Positions 26,006-35,971 of a stretch of DNA of 64,000 nt are shown in pieces (within the stretch, counting starts at the first letter, position 1; every line of letters begins with the position of its first letter). This DNA is from Flavobacterium erciyesense (lineage in GTDB: Bacteria > Bacteroidota > Bacteroidia > Flavobacteriales > Flavobacteriaceae). The position numbers were made by a program, and so were the translations under genes. The notes beneath the pieces were generated by a model. That model was given only the letters and a program-made list of their open reading frames with translations. It was not told the DNA's origin and made no database searches. The stretch spans positions 1-64,000 of the forward strand of contig NZ_JAGPXB010000001.1 in the NCBI RefSeq assembly GCF_018069925.1, read 5' to 3'.

Positions 26006-27265
26006 TTATTCAAACAATAGAAAAGCAACAATCAATGTCATAATCACGTTAAATAACTGCGCCAATAAAAAAGCGAACAATGGTTTTTTACTACTATTTG
26101 AAAAAAGCTCTTTAAAATTGGTTTCAAGACCAATACTAGTAAAGGCTAAAGCAAACCAAAGACCTTGAATATTTTTTAAACTTTCTTTTACAACTTCTCT
26201 CGTTTCAGATGGAACCAAAAAAGAAAAAAACAAAGAGGCAGCAATAAAACCCAAAACAAACTTCGGAAAACGCTCCCAAATAACTCCTAAAGTAGGTTTG
26301 GCAGCCTGAACATCGGCTGTTTGGTTTTGCGTATACGTCCAATAAACTGAAATCGCAAAAGCAGCAATTCCTAATAAAACATTTTGAGAAAACTTAACGA
26401 TAGTACTTATTTTTAAAGCCGTCTCGCCTACTAATGACCCCGAAGCAACAACCGCTCCCGAAGTATCAATGCTTCCGCCCAACCAAGCTCCTGTAACTGT
26501 TTCTGGAAAGTTAAAATATTTAGCAATCATCGGCATAAAAATCATCATTGGGATTGCAGTAACCAACACCATCGAAATTACGTAAGATAACTTTTTTGAA
26601 TCTCCTTTAATAGCTCCCGAAGTAGCAATAGCTGCTGATACGCCACAGATGGAAACGGCACTAGATATCATCATAGTCAGTTCATCGTCAACTTTAAGTT
26701 TTTTACACAACCAAAAGGCAAAGTACCAAACTGACAAAACCACAACCAATGCTTGTATAAGTCCCAACGAACCAGCTTTTAGAATATCTGAAAAAATCAC
26801 ACTCGTTCCTAAAAGCACCAAACCAATTTTGACAAAGACTTCAGTTGAAAGCGCTGTACGAAACCAGTCAGGAAGTATAACCAAATTACCGATACACAAC
26901 CCTATTGCTAAACTAAAAATAACCGCTTCTAAATTATAATTTTTTACCCAGCTGTTTCCGGCACAAATAAGAGCCAAAAGGGTAAGAGCATACAGTACTG
27001 GAAAAACTATAGCAAAATACCGCACTGACTTACCAATCAACAATGCTGCAAGACTGCCTAATGCTCCAAAATAGAAAAATTGAACAAGGATAAGCAGCAC
27101 ATTTTCTTTTGAAAAAACCGTATCCATCAAATCAGAACCCGTGGACCATTTAAAAACAGGCACCTCTGGCAGAAATACAAACAGCGATATAGCAATAATT
27201 AAAAATCCAATGAGTACCACAGTCCAATCTTCGTGAAGACCAAAATTCTTTTCTTTCTTTTCCAT
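26006..27265 (-). CDS. YeiH-family putative sulfate exporter
   Basis: 419 residues with about eleven membrane helices. The family pattern is clear: LSIAIGLCIGNL-type helix (about 125-145), MMISSAVSICGVSAAIATSGAIKG (about 195-218, split by the conserved CGVSA), and GAWLGGSIDTSGAVVASG (about 255-272). UPF0324/YeiH proteins are membrane transporters of uncertain substrate; sulfate or sulfonate export is proposed for relatives. It has an unusually long N-terminal cytoplasmic lead. It is separated from its neighbours by about 200 bp on its upstream side. Confidence 0.85.
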   Translation of the reverse strand: MEKKEKNFGLHEDWTVVLIGFLIIAISLFVFLPEVPVFKWSTGSDLMDTVFSKENVLLILVQFFYFGALGSLAALLIGKSVRYFAIVFPVLYALTLLALICAGNSWVKNYNLEAVIFSLAIGLCIGNLVILPDWFRTALSTEVFVKIGLVLLGTSVIFSDILKAGSLGLIQALVVVLSVWYFAFWLCKKLKVDDELTMMISSAVSICGVSAAIATSGAIKGDSKKLSYVISMVLVTAIPMMIFMPMIAKYFNFPETVTGAWLGGSIDTSGAVVASGSLVGETALKISTIVKFSQNVLLGIAAFAISVYWTYTQNQTADVQAAKPTLGVIWERFPKFVLGFIAASLFFSFLVPSETREVVKESLKNIQGLWFALAFTSIGLETNFKELFSNSSKKPLFAFLLAQLFNVIMTLIVAFLLFE

Positions 27266-27460
27266 TAGAATTAGTTTGTGTTATAAAATTAATATTGTGT
27301 AGCGATAAAGTAGGCTTATCAAAAATAGCAACCTTTAAAAATTTACTTTCCCCACTTGTCACTACTATACAAATCTTGGTAAATAATTATAAAAAATAGC
27401 TTTACAATTGGGAAATAACAAAAAGACGCAACTCAATTCGCTTGGCGGCAGAGCACAAAA

Positions 27461-28297
27461 TTACCTGCTTTTGTAATTTAGCATCCTAACAACATGTTGG
27501 TATAATGCGGGATGATTCTCTTTAAAAATTAAAGGAGATTCAAAGAAATGCTCTAAAACCACGGCCATAAATTCAAACTCATTTTCATAAGCATAAGCTC
27601 TAAAATATCCTTTTCGAAGTAATTCATTTTGACGATTAGGGTCTAAAAAATAACTTAGTGATTGGTTGAAAGAATCGTGATACACAATTGCACTTGCATC
27701 TTTACTTTTTACGCCATGCACTTGTAAGGCATGCGCAAACTCGTGCAAACCCAAATTAATATTGTCATTTTTCGTTTGTAAACCGGACATAAAATCTTCC
27801 CAAGAGAAAACTATTGCCTTCGCTTTTATATTTAACTCCCCTTTGTGAAAGACACCATTGCCATCCGAATCATAAGAAGTAGGATAAATAATAATTACTT
27901 CAAAAACAGCTATTAAATACTTACGCAAACCAAAACTCAGCATGACGTAAGTAGCAGCGATTAAAACCCGCATCTCATCGGTAACTTCAATTTTCCTACC
28001 TACAAATTGATAACGCTCGATAAAACATACTATTCTATGTTCAAAATAGGATTTGTATCGTGTGGAAAGTGCCGTGTAGAAAGGAAAATTATCTGCCAGT
28101 AATTCTCTTTGATTCGGTGACAATTTGCGTTGTACCGGATAAAAATGAACATAAAGTGGCTTATTAAAAAGAAACAAAAAAATGGGCTCTACAATCACAA
28201 AGATCACATAGAGCAAAAGAGATACAGCAACAAACCCAGAAATTATCAATGCAATTGTCATACGAAAAGGTGGATTTATTAAAAAAGCTTCAACCAT
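27461..28297 (-). CDS. MtfA-like zinc-dependent peptidase with membrane anchor
   Basis: 278 residues. One N-terminal membrane helix (about 13-45), then a cytoplasmic or periplasmic domain with the gluzincin motif HEFAH (185-189), as in MtfA/DUF980 peptidases. An EF-hand-like loop DSDGNGVFHKGE (143-154) precedes it. I chose ATG 28297 because a full Shine-Dalgarno sequence (AAGGAGG, 4 nt spacing) lies before it, rare in this phylum; MTIALIIS at 28261 is the alternative. A longer frame would run into the tRNA gene and is rejected. It lies 42 bp after tRNA-Arg on the same strand and may share its transcript. Confidence 0.85.
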   Translation of the reverse strand: MVEAFLINPPFRMTIALIISGFVAVSLLLYVIFVIVEPIFLFLFNKPLYVHFYPVQRKLSPNQRELLADNFPFYTALSTRYKSYFEHRIVCFIERYQFVGRKIEVTDEMRVLIAATYVMLSFGLRKYLIAVFEVIIIYPTSYDSDGNGVFHKGELNIKAKAIVFSWEDFMSGLQTKNDNINLGLHEFAHALQVHGVKSKDASAIVYHDSFNQSLSYFLDPNRQNELLRKGYFRAYAYENEFEFMAVVLEHFFESPLIFKENHPALYQHVVRMLNYKSR

Positions 28298-28339
28298 GCT
28301 CCCTCCTTGGGAAATCAGTTGAAGCTTTAAAGTTAAAAG

Positions 28340-28413
28340 TGGCCGCGACAGGGTTCGAACCTGCAACCCTCAGAGTCGAAATCTGATATTCTATCCAGTT
28401 GAACTACACAGCC
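28340..28413 (-). tRNA. tRNA-Arg (anticodon TCG)
   Basis: 74 nt. Acceptor stem GGCTGTG / CGCGGCC with G-U pairs, anticodon stem TCAGA/TCTGA around the loop TTTCGAC (anticodon TCG, reads CGA and perhaps other CGN codons), T-arm with GGTTCGAACC, discriminator base A. The 3' CCA is not encoded. The divergent-side neighbour is the YqeY-like gene. Confidence 0.95.
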
Positions 28414-28580
28414 AAAAAAATCTCAAACAAAACAGTTTTTCATTGGAGTGTTAAAAACACTGTTGGTATGCAAAAATGTAACTGCCGATTACAAACCAAA
28501 CGGAAAAGTTTTGTTTTTTTGAGAGGCGCAAGTAACGATTTTAGATTTACAAAATAAAATCGTTATGCATAAATTTCTGA

Positions 28581-29030
28581 CTAGGTCAATAATTTTTTTA
28601 CTATTGTTGAAATCGTTCTACCCTCAGCGGTTCCACCAAGTTGTGCAGAAGCCAATCCCATTACTTTACCCATTGCTGCAATACCAGAAGCTCCTGTTTC
28701 AGCAATAATTTTAGCAATTACAGCTTCTACTTCCTCCTCACTTAACTGAGCTGGCAAGAATTTTTCGATTACAGCGATTTGAGCCAATTCTGGCTCAGCC
28801 AAATCCAAACGGTTTTGCTCTGTAAAAATTCTTGCGCTTTCTTTACGTGTTTTTACTAAACGTTGTAATAACTTCACCTCTTCATCTTCGGTAATTTCTT
28901 CTTTAGATCCAGAAGCCGTTTGCGCTAAAAGAATCTCACTTTTTATGGCTCTTAAAGCTTCTAAAGCAACCGTATCTTTGGCTCTCATGGCGGTTTTCAT
29001 TTCGTCCATGATTTGTACTGATAAACTCAT
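28581..29030 (-). CDS. GatB/YqeY domain protein
   Basis: 149 residues, almost wholly helical. Motifs KTAMRAKDTVALEALRAIKSEI split here at the N-terminus and AQIAVIEKFLPAQLSEEEVEAVI near residue 85, typical of YqeY-family proteins, which resemble the tRNA-binding tail of GatB. Function unknown. The start at 29030 (MSLSVQIMDEM) matches the usual family length; an in-frame extension to 29135 has no family resemblance. Directly downstream of ftsZ on the same strand, but a terminator intervenes. Confidence 0.88.
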   Translation of the reverse strand: MSLSVQIMDEMKTAMRAKDTVALEALRAIKSEILLAQTASGSKEEITEDEEVKLLQRLVKTRKESARIFTEQNRLDLAEPELAQIAVIEKFLPAQLSEEEVEAVIAKIIAETGASGIAAMGKVMGLASAQLGGTAEGRTISTIVKKLLT

Positions 29031-29292
29031 ATATTGGGTTTTAAATTTTGTTTTACTGTTGTAGTTGAAACAACTTATGAATGATAAATTTTTGCCCCAG
29101 ATGAAAGTGAAAAGCCTTTTGAGAGGAAAACACATTTTTTTCTTGGACTTAAAAAGCGACCAAAGGAAGCTATTTTAAGGAGGTAGAAAAAAGTGTTTTG
29201 TGCCAAAAGCTTGTAACGACAGCTGGAAATAGGCTCGACAAATTTATAGCATTTTAACCGTAATAGCAACTGCTGTTAATGTCATAGCATCA
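29031..29292. other. Spacer between ftsZ and the YqeY-like gene
   Basis: About 260 bp without a credible gene. The open frames present have no family resemblance and unusual composition. A stretch at about 29195-29240 (on the minus strand containing CTTTTGGCACAAAA) vaguely recalls the palindromic elements near rpoD; the similarity is too weak to call. Confidence 0.4.
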
Positions 29293-29333
29293 AAAAAAAT
29301 AACCCGAAAATAAGTTCTATTTTCGGGTTATTT
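29293..29333 (-). terminator. Rho-independent terminator after ftsZ
   Basis: ATAACCCGAAAATA with its complement TATTTTCGGGTTAT, 5-nt loop; on the minus strand a run of T follows. It ends the division/cell wall cluster. Confidence 0.85.
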
Positions 29334-29353
29334 ACATTTGGTATTATTGCGTA

Positions 29354-31294
29354 TTAATCAACGTTATCGTGCAAATACGAGTTGTTTGATCTGAATTGTA
29401 AATCGTTGTTACTGTCAGTACTCAATGAAATTCTTGAATTAGCACTGTTCACTTGATTAGTTGAAATATCGATCCCAGAACGCTTGTAGGCTGGTCCTTT
29501 ATCAAAATCGTCACGATTCGCTACGTTGTTATTGAACTTATAGTTGAATTCTTTTAATTTTTGACGACGCTCATCTGCTTTCATACGCATTGATTCCTCA
29601 ATAGTCATTTCCATTGGTGAAATTGCTGCGAAATCTACCGGCGCCTCATTTACCGCGCGCTCAACTTGCTTAAGTGTAATATTTAATTCAGCTGGAATTA
29701 CAGGTTCAACTACTTTAGCAACTGGCTTTGGCATGAACTCTGCTTCTGGCTCCATAAACTCCTCTAAAGAATATTTGATAATGCCGTTATCTGAAAGTTC
29801 GGTTACAGGAACGAACTGAACTGCATCATTTACTTTGATTTCTTTTGTTTCGTTGGTTAGTTCCCAAACTACTTTATTTTCTTGCACTGGAGCTGCTGCT
29901 TCAGTTTTGAAAAGTGGCAAGTCAAAAGAAAATGCGGTTTGTTCTTGTTTTTCTGGCGCTTTTGGCTGAACTGCTTTTACTTCTGGAATAGCATTGGTTA
30001 CTACAAAATCGATATCAGTGATTGGAGAAACTATCTCGAAAGTAACATCCAAATTTTTGATAAAGTCAGACATTCCAATTAACTCTTCAGCATTTACCTC
30101 CGGAGCTGCAACTACAGGAGCAGGAACGACAACTTCATCTTCCATAAGATCAAAGACAATTCTTTCGTTTGAATTTGAAGATACTGGAGTTTCAATATTG
30201 ATATCAAAAGTATTTACTGACGTATTGCTCAAATTATGAACACTTCTTTGCTCATCCTCTAGGGTGTGAATAATTTTTTTTGGCTCTGTGTTTACGATAT
30301 CATTCTGTTGTTCGATATCAAAACCTGTAGCAATAATTGTAACTGCAATAGAATCACCAAGAGCTTCATCCTCACCAACACCCATAATAATATTGGCGTT
30401 GTGACCTGCTTCAATTTGAATGTGGTCATTGATCTCGCCAATTTCATCGATAGTAATTTCATTAGTTCCAGAAACGATAAGCAACAATACGTTTTTGGCA
30501 CCAGTAATTTTATTATCATTCAATAAAGGAGAATCTAAAGCCGCAATAATAGCCTCTTTTGCTCTGTTTTCGCCAGAAGAAACAGCTGATCCCATGATAG
30601 CCGTTCCGCTGTTATATAACACAGTTTTAGCATCACGTAAATCGATGTTTTGTGTGTAGTGGTGCGTAATTACCTCTGCAATACCTCTTGAGGCTGTAGC
30701 TAAAACTTCATCCGCTTTTGAAAATCCTGCTTTGAAACCAAGATTACCATAAACTTCTCTTAACTTATTATTGTTGATAACAATCAAAGAATCAACCTGC
30801 TTACGCAATTTTTCGATACCAATTAACGCTTGTTCCTGACGTACTTTACCTTCAAATAAGAAAGGCAAAGTCACAATACCTACAGTAAGAATATCTCTTT
30901 CTTTAGCTAATTGTGCAATTACAGGAGCAGCACCAGTACCTGTACCTCCACCCATACCAGCGGTGATAAAAACCATTTTGGTATTTACATCTAACATTTT
31001 CTCTATCTCAGAGATACTTTCGATGGCTGATTGTTGTCCTACATCTGGATTTGCGCCTGCTCCCAAACCTTCAGTTAAGTGTACACCTAATTGAATTTTG
31101 TTTGGAACAGCACTATTATGCAACGCTTGAGAATCAGTATTACAAACGATAAAATCTACCCCTTTGATTCCTTGTCTAAACATGTGGTTTATAGCGTTAC
31201 TACCGCCGCCACCGACCCCTATAACTTTTATTACATTTGATTGATTTTTAGGTAAATCAAATGAAATACTTCCAAATTCTGTGTTGCTTGGCAT
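29354..31294 (-). CDS. ftsZ: Cell division protein FtsZ with a very long C-terminal region
   Basis: 646 residues; the tubulin-like GTPase that forms the Z ring. GTP-binding: VIGVGGGGSNAINHM (25-38) and the tubulin signature MGGGTGTGAAP (114-124); the synergy loop NIDLRD keeps both acidic residues. The GTPase and C-terminal subdomain end near residue 325. The following ~320 residues are acidic, Pro/Val/Glu-rich and low complexity. A possible conserved C-terminal peptide (DKGPAYKRSGID) lies about 30-40 residues before the end rather than at it. Most FtsZ proteins are 350-450 residues. Last gene of the cluster, 50 bp after ftsA. Confidence 0.96.
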   Translation of the reverse strand: MPSNTEFGSISFDLPKNQSNVIKVIGVGGGGSNAINHMFRQGIKGVDFIVCNTDSQALHNSAVPNKIQLGVHLTEGLGAGANPDVGQQSAIESISEIEKMLDVNTKMVFITAGMGGGTGTGAAPVIAQLAKERDILTVGIVTLPFLFEGKVRQEQALIGIEKLRKQVDSLIVINNNKLREVYGNLGFKAGFSKADEVLATASRGIAEVITHHYTQNIDLRDAKTVLYNSGTAIMGSAVSSGENRAKEAIIAALDSPLLNDNKITGAKNVLLLIVSGTNEITIDEIGEINDHIQIEAGHNANIIMGVGEDEALGDSIAVTIIATGFDIEQQNDIVNTEPKKIIHTLEDEQRSVHNLSNTSVNTFDINIETPVSSNSNERIVFDLMEDEVVVPAPVVAAPEVNAEELIGMSDFIKNLDVTFEIVSPITDIDFVVTNAIPEVKAVQPKAPEKQEQTAFSFDLPLFKTEAAAPVQENKVVWELTNETKEIKVNDAVQFVPVTELSDNGIIKYSLEEFMEPEAEFMPKPVAKVVEPVIPAELNITLKQVERAVNEAPVDFAAISPMEMTIEESMRMKADERRQKLKEFNYKFNNNVANRDDFDKGPAYKRSGIDISTNQVNSANSRISLSTDSNNDLQFRSNNSYLHDNVD

Positions 31295-31344
31295 AATTTT
31301 GGGTTTTTGATATTTATTATTAATTCTTATTCTTTGCTGACTTC

Positions 31345-32718
31345 TTATTCTACGTTGTCTAAAAATTCTTTGATTTTTTCTACATAACGATCAAAGAAGT
31401 TTTTTTGTATTCCTTTTACTGTCGAAGGTGCCTTCACTGCTTCTGGCTCTATCTGCACTTCTTCTTCTGGTTCATAAACAACAGTTGGTGTTTCTTGAAC
31501 TCTTTTTACAACTTCTTTTGGTTGTTCTATTTGACCTTTTCGAACAGCACTTTGAGAATTATTCTCGATACTCTTCATTACCAAACCTACTGCTGTCGCG
31601 TATAAAGGGCTTGAAATTTCTTCATCTGAATTACCTGCCAAATGCTCATTAGGATAACCAATACGCGTATCCATACCGGTAATGTACTCCACTAATTGTT
31701 TGATGTGCTTAAGCTGCGCACCACCTCCAGTTAATACAATACCTGCAATTAATTTTTTGCGAGGATCTTCGTGTCCGTATGCTTTTACTTCTGTAAAAAC
31801 TTGATCAATGATTTCTACAACTCGTGCGTGAATAATTTTAGACAGATTTTTCAAAGAAATCTCTTTCGGCTCTCTACCTCTTAAACCAGGAATTGAAACA
31901 ATCTCGTTGTCTTTGTTTTCACCTGGCCAAGCAGAACCAAATTTTACTTTAAGCAATTCAGCTTGTTTTTCAATGATTGAACAACCTTCCTTGATGTCAT
32001 CTGTTATTACATTTCCACCGAAAGGAATTACAGCTGTGTGACGAATGATTCCATCTTTAAAAATAGCCAAATCAGTAGTTCCACCACCAATATCAATCAA
32101 GGCAACACCTGCTTCTTTTTCTTCTTGACTCAAAACTGCATCTGCTGAAGCCAAAGGTTCCAAAGTAAGTCCTGACAAATCAATACCAGAACTTTGAATG
32201 CAACGTCCTACGTTTCTGATAGAAGCAGCTTGCCCTACCACAACATGAAAACTCGCCTCTAAGCGTCCGCCGTACATCCCGATAGGTTCTTTTATTTCAG
32301 ATTGACCATCAATTTTAAATTCTTGTGGTAAAACATGAATAATCTCCTCTCCCGGCAACATCGCAAGTTTGTTGACTTGGTCAATTAAAAACTGTATGTC
32401 ATTTCCGCCAATAACCTCCTCTGGATTATTTCTACTGATATAATCTGTATGCTGTATACTACGAATGTGTTGACCGGCTATCCCAACAACAACATCCTTA
32501 ATTTTAAAACCTGAATCTATCTCCGCCTCCTGAATTGCCTGCTGTATAGATTGAATAGTTTGGGTAATATTATTTACCACACCTCGGGCTACACCAAGAC
32601 TTTTGGATTTACCTAATCCTAAAATTTCGAGTTTCCCGTACTCATTCTTTTTACCTATCATGGCAACAATTTTAGTTGTCCCAATATCTAGACCTACTGC
32701 AATGTTCTCTTTTTCCAT
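31345..32718 (-). CDS. ftsA: Cell division protein FtsA
   Basis: 457 residues, actin-like ATPase that anchors FtsZ filaments to the membrane. Phosphate-binding loops: VGLDIGTTKIVAMIG (about 8-22), LIDIGGGTTDLAIF (about 206-219) and VLTGGGAQLKHI (about 333-344). After an acidic linker it ends in a probable amphipathic helix (NFFDRYVEKIKEFLDNVE), the membrane-targeting sequence. It starts 6 bp after ftsQ. Confidence 0.96.
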   Translation of the reverse strand: MEKENIAVGLDIGTTKIVAMIGKKNEYGKLEILGLGKSKSLGVARGVVNNITQTIQSIQQAIQEAEIDSGFKIKDVVVGIAGQHIRSIQHTDYISRNNPEEVIGGNDIQFLIDQVNKLAMLPGEEIIHVLPQEFKIDGQSEIKEPIGMYGGRLEASFHVVVGQAASIRNVGRCIQSSGIDLSGLTLEPLASADAVLSQEEKEAGVALIDIGGGTTDLAIFKDGIIRHTAVIPFGGNVITDDIKEGCSIIEKQAELLKVKFGSAWPGENKDNEIVSIPGLRGREPKEISLKNLSKIIHARVVEIIDQVFTEVKAYGHEDPRKKLIAGIVLTGGGAQLKHIKQLVEYITGMDTRIGYPNEHLAGNSDEEISSPLYATAVGLVMKSIENNSQSAVRKGQIEQPKEVVKRVQETPTVVYEPEEEVQIEPEAVKAPSTVKGIQKNFFDRYVEKIKEFLDNVE

Positions 32719-32724
32719 TCTCTA

Positions 32725-33447
32725 TTATTTAGTGCAAACTACTTGATCCGTAAATCGGAGGTCAATTTTTTTATATTTATACAACGAACTATCTAAAACT
32801 GCTTTTTGAAAAAAAGCTTTATAGTTTTTAAATTTCACTGCCGCATTTTTTAAATTACCAAAATCGATGCGGTAATCAAAATTCCTATTGTACATTTTTA
32901 GGCTACTGTTCGGCATTATCTCGACTCCAATAATATTTTTTTTCAAAAAATCATCTTCGTAAATCAACCGAAACAAACTCACCAATTCTTCATTATTTAC
33001 TGACCCAATTACTCCAGAAACAAGCGGAACTCTTGCAGTAAAATTGGTTGACAAAGGCATTGTACCACCTTCGTAATCAATATAAAAAGACCTTTCATTG
33101 GCAAAAACTCTTGCTATTGGGGTCTTTTGCTTTACTACTGCTTTAAGCACGCCATCAATAGTCACAAAAACATCTGATTCTTTAATCATTTTTTGTGAAT
33201 TGATAGTTTGCTCCAACTCCCTCAAATCTAAAGTAAGTTTTTCAATACTTTTTACATCCCTATTTTTTTCTATTAACAATTTATTAACCGATTCTTGTTT
33301 AACATACGGGTCTAATTGCTCAACAAAAATAACTTCTGTAGCTCTTAATTTTCTTTTTTCATTTCGTTTTGAAGTGAATGAAAAAAGAAAAATAACTAGT
33401 CCAAACATCAGGACTAATCGGGTATTTGTCCAGTTAAAGCGTTTCAT
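32725..33447 (-). CDS. ftsQ: Cell division protein FtsQ
   Basis: 240 residues: a short cytoplasmic start (MKRFNWTNTR), one membrane helix (about 11-26) and a periplasmic part beginning with a POTRA-like domain (RATEVIFVEQLDPYVKQESV). FtsQ links early and late divisome proteins. Sequence similarity to proteobacterial FtsQ is low; the call rests on the membrane topology, the POTRA pattern and the place between murC and ftsA. It overlaps murC by 14 bp. Confidence 0.9.
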   Translation of the reverse strand: MKRFNWTNTRLVLMFGLVIFLFSFTSKRNEKRKLRATEVIFVEQLDPYVKQESVNKLLIEKNRDVKSIEKLTLDLRELEQTINSQKMIKESDVFVTIDGVLKAVVKQKTPIARVFANERSFYIDYEGGTMPLSTNFTARVPLVSGVIGSVNNEELVSLFRLIYEDDFLKKNIIGVEIMPNSSLKMYNRNFDYRIDFGNLKNAAVKFKNYKAFFQKAVLDSSLYKYKKIDLRFTDQVVCTK

Positions 33448-34783
33448 TGATAGCCATTTTAATTTGCGGAACCATCTCTCCTATATCACCTGCACCAATG
33501 GTCACAATCACCGTTGCATCGCTAGCTAAAACAGCAGGAATAATCTCTGATTTTGTTACTAACTTTTTGTGCTCATTAGACACCATTTCTAACAACCAAC
33601 TTGAGGTAATTCCTTCAATTGGTAGCTCTCTTGCTGGATAAATATCAATCAACAAGATTTCATCAAAAGCTGAAAGACTTTTTGCAAAATCAGCTGCAAA
33701 ATCTCGCGTTCTACTAAAAAGATGCGGTTGAAATACTGCAAGTACTTTTTGCCCTGGATACAATTCTCTTACGGCTTGATGCACGGCATTAATTTCAGTA
33801 GGATGGTGGGCATAGTCGTCTATATAAACCTTTTCATCACTTTTAATCTGGTACGAAAATCTTCTTTTAATCCCTTGAAAAGAAGCAATGCCTTTTGCAA
33901 TGGCCTCGGTTGGGGTGCCGAATAAATTAGCCATTGCAATCGCCATTAATGCATTCATTAAATTGTGTTTTCCTGGCAATCCAAAATGAAGATCTTTGAT
34001 GATTTCAGTAGGTGTCTGTACATCAAAAACATAACTTCCGTTGCCAATTCGTACATTATACGCACGATAAGGTGCATCCGTATTAATTGAGCAAACCACC
34101 CCATCAATTGGTAACTCGCTTGTTATGAATAACTTATTTTTATCTTCTACTTTAGAAGCAAATTCTTTAAACGACGCTTCAATTGCATCGCTCGTACCAT
34201 AGATATCCAAATGATCTGCATCCATAGAGGTGATACATGCTATATTTGGATGCAAATGTAAAAATGAACGATCGAATTCGTCGGCCTCTACAACAGTGAC
34301 CGTTTTTCCGTTTCCGATTAAATTTGAATTATAATTTTCTACAATGCCGCCAATAAAAGCGGTAACATCAGCGCCACTTTGATGTAAGATGTGACCTAAA
34401 ATTCCAGAAGTAGTTGTTTTACCATGTGTACCCGCAACGGCAAAGCAAAAAGTATCTTTAGTTATAATTCCGAGTACCTCGGCTCTTTTTTTAATCACAA
34501 AATTGTTTTGCAGAAAGAAATTCCATTGTGAGTGCGAAACTGGAACAGCCGGTGTCACTACTACCAATGTACTTTCAACAGAAAAATGAGATGGAATAAG
34601 AGCTACGTTATCTTCAAAATGAATAGCAATACCTGACGCTATCAACTCATTAGTCAATACCGATGGCGTTTTATCATAACCCGCTACTTGTTTTCCCAAG
34701 GTTTTAAAATAGCGCGCCAGATTACTCATACCAATACCACCAATACCGATAAAATAAACGTTATGTATTTGCTCTAGATTCAT
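33434..34783 (-). CDS. murC: UDP-N-acetylmuramate--L-alanine ligase
   Basis: 449 residues. MurC adds L-Ala to UDP-MurNAc. N-terminal Rossmann motif VYFIGIGGIGMSNLAR (8-23), ATP loop AGTHGKTTTSG (about 117-127), VEADEFDRSF, and the Mur ligase C-terminal domain with DDYAHHPTEI. Overlaps ftsQ; 65 bp after murG. Confidence 0.97.
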   Translation of the reverse strand: MNLEQIHNVYFIGIGGIGMSNLARYFKTLGKQVAGYDKTPSVLTNELIASGIAIHFEDNVALIPSHFSVESTLVVVTPAVPVSHSQWNFFLQNNFVIKKRAEVLGIITKDTFCFAVAGTHGKTTTSGILGHILHQSGADVTAFIGGIVENYNSNLIGNGKTVTVVEADEFDRSFLHLHPNIACITSMDADHLDIYGTSDAIEASFKEFASKVEDKNKLFITSELPIDGVVCSINTDAPYRAYNVRIGNGSYVFDVQTPTEIIKDLHFGLPGKHNLMNALMAIAMANLFGTPTEAIAKGIASFQGIKRRFSYQIKSDEKVYIDDYAHHPTEINAVHQAVRELYPGQKVLAVFQPHLFSRTRDFAADFAKSLSAFDEILLIDIYPARELPIEGITSSWLLEMVSNEHKKLVTKSEIIPAVLASDATVIVTIGAGDIGEMVPQIKMAINETL

Positions 34784-34848
34784 TTTTATTTTCTGTTTAA
34801 AATTTTATTCTAACGAAGTCTCACTGTTTTATACTGAACTTATTTTCC

Positions 34849-35943
34849 TTAATCCCGAATCAGTTTTACAATTTCGTCAACAATATCTTTAGTCGCATTA
34901 GGCTTAGCCAAGGCTTTCATATTTACACTTAAACTTTTTTGCAACTTTTCATCGTGCAAAATATCGTTGAAAAGTGATTGAAATTTTACTTCTAAATCGC
35001 TTTCTTTCAATAAAAGTGCTCCCTTTTGATCCACAATTGCTTGTGCGTTTTTAGTTTGATGATCTTCGGCAACATTTGGTGATGGAATAAAAATAGTTGG
35101 CTTGGCTACCAAACATAATTCAGACACAGAAGAAGCACCAGCACGTGAAATCACGAAATCAGCAGCTGCATAAATTAAATCCATTCTATCAATAAATGCT
35201 ACCACTTGAACGCCAGGTTTACTGCTCAAATGCTCGTATTCTGATTTATAAAAATTGCCACATTGCCAAAAAACTTGAACACCTGAAGCAATCAAAAAAT
35301 CCAACTCTTTTTCGATCAATTGGTTGATTCTTCGCGAACCAAGACTTCCACCTAAAACCAAAAGCGTTTTTTTGGAAGCATCTAAGTTAAAATAAGCAAT
35401 CCCTTCCGTTCTTTTTGATTCAATATCTAATAGATCTTGACGAACAGGATTTCCTGTTACAATAATTTTATCTTTTGGAAAGAAACGCTCCAAATTGTTG
35501 TAAGCCACACATATTTTGCGTGCTTTTTTACTCAATATTTTGTTTGTAATTCCAGGAAAGGAATTCTGCTCTTGAATTACAGTAGGAATTCCCGCCGATC
35601 CTGCCATTTGCAATAGCGGACCACTCGCAAAACCTCCCGTACCGATAACTACATCTGGTTGAAACTTTTTAATAATAGCTTTTGAACGCCATAAACTTGA
35701 CATTACTTTTAGTGGAAATACAGCATTATCAAATGTGAGCTTTCGTTGTAAACCAGCAATCCATAAACCCTCGATAGCATATCCTGCTTGAGGTACTTTT
35801 TGCATTTCCATTTTATCTTGGGCACCAACAAAAAGAAAAGAAGCGTCAGGAAAACGCGACTTTAATTCATTTGCAATAGCGATTGCCGGATAGATATGTC
35901 CACCGGTTCCGCCTCCACTCAATATGAATTTATAGTTTTTCAT
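34849..35943 (-). CDS. murG: UDP-GlcNAc transferase MurG
   Basis: 364 residues. MurG adds GlcNAc to lipid I to make lipid II on the inner leaflet. Motifs: [17 protein letters not shown] (8-24), GTGGFASGP (about 101-109), [11 protein letters not shown] and the donor-binding region [12 protein letters not shown]. 28 bp after ftsW. Confidence 0.97.
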   Translation of the reverse strand: MKNYKFILSGGGTGGHIYPAIAIANELKSRFPDASFLFVGAQDKMEMQKVPQAGYAIEGLWIAGLQRKLTFDNAVFPLKVMSSLWRSKAIIKKFQPDVVIGTGGFASGPLLQMAGSAGIPTVIQEQNSFPGITNKILSKKARKICVAYNNLERFFPKDKIIVTGNPVRQDLLDIESKRTEGIAYFNLDASKKTLLVLGGSLGSRRINQLIEKELDFLIASGVQVFWQCGNFYKSEYEHLSSKPGVQVVAFIDRMDLIYAAADFVISRAGASSVSELCLVAKPTIFIPSPNVAEDHQTKNAQAIVDQKGALLLKESDLEVKFQSLFNDILHDEKLQKSLSVNMKALAKPNATKDIVDEIVKLIRD

Positions 35944-35971
35944 TTTTGTATGCTTAAATATCTACTGTACT

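Noticed and set aside
28298..28366. N-terminal extension of the peptidase gene up to 28366
   Set aside because: It would be translated from within the tRNA-Arg gene; the Shine-Dalgarno sequence before 28297 explains the real start.
28531..28563. Terminator after the YqeY-like gene (AACGATTTT / AAAATCGTT)
   Set aside because: There is a 9-bp inverted repeat, but no T run follows it on the minus strand; left uncalled.
29195..29240. Third copy of the rpoD-flanking palindromic element
   Set aside because: Only a few short words match (CTTTTGGCACAAAA); alignment is not convincing by eye.
29075..29269. Small gene between ftsZ and the YqeY-like gene
   Set aside because: Atypical composition, no recognisable domain and no ribosome-binding or promoter signal.
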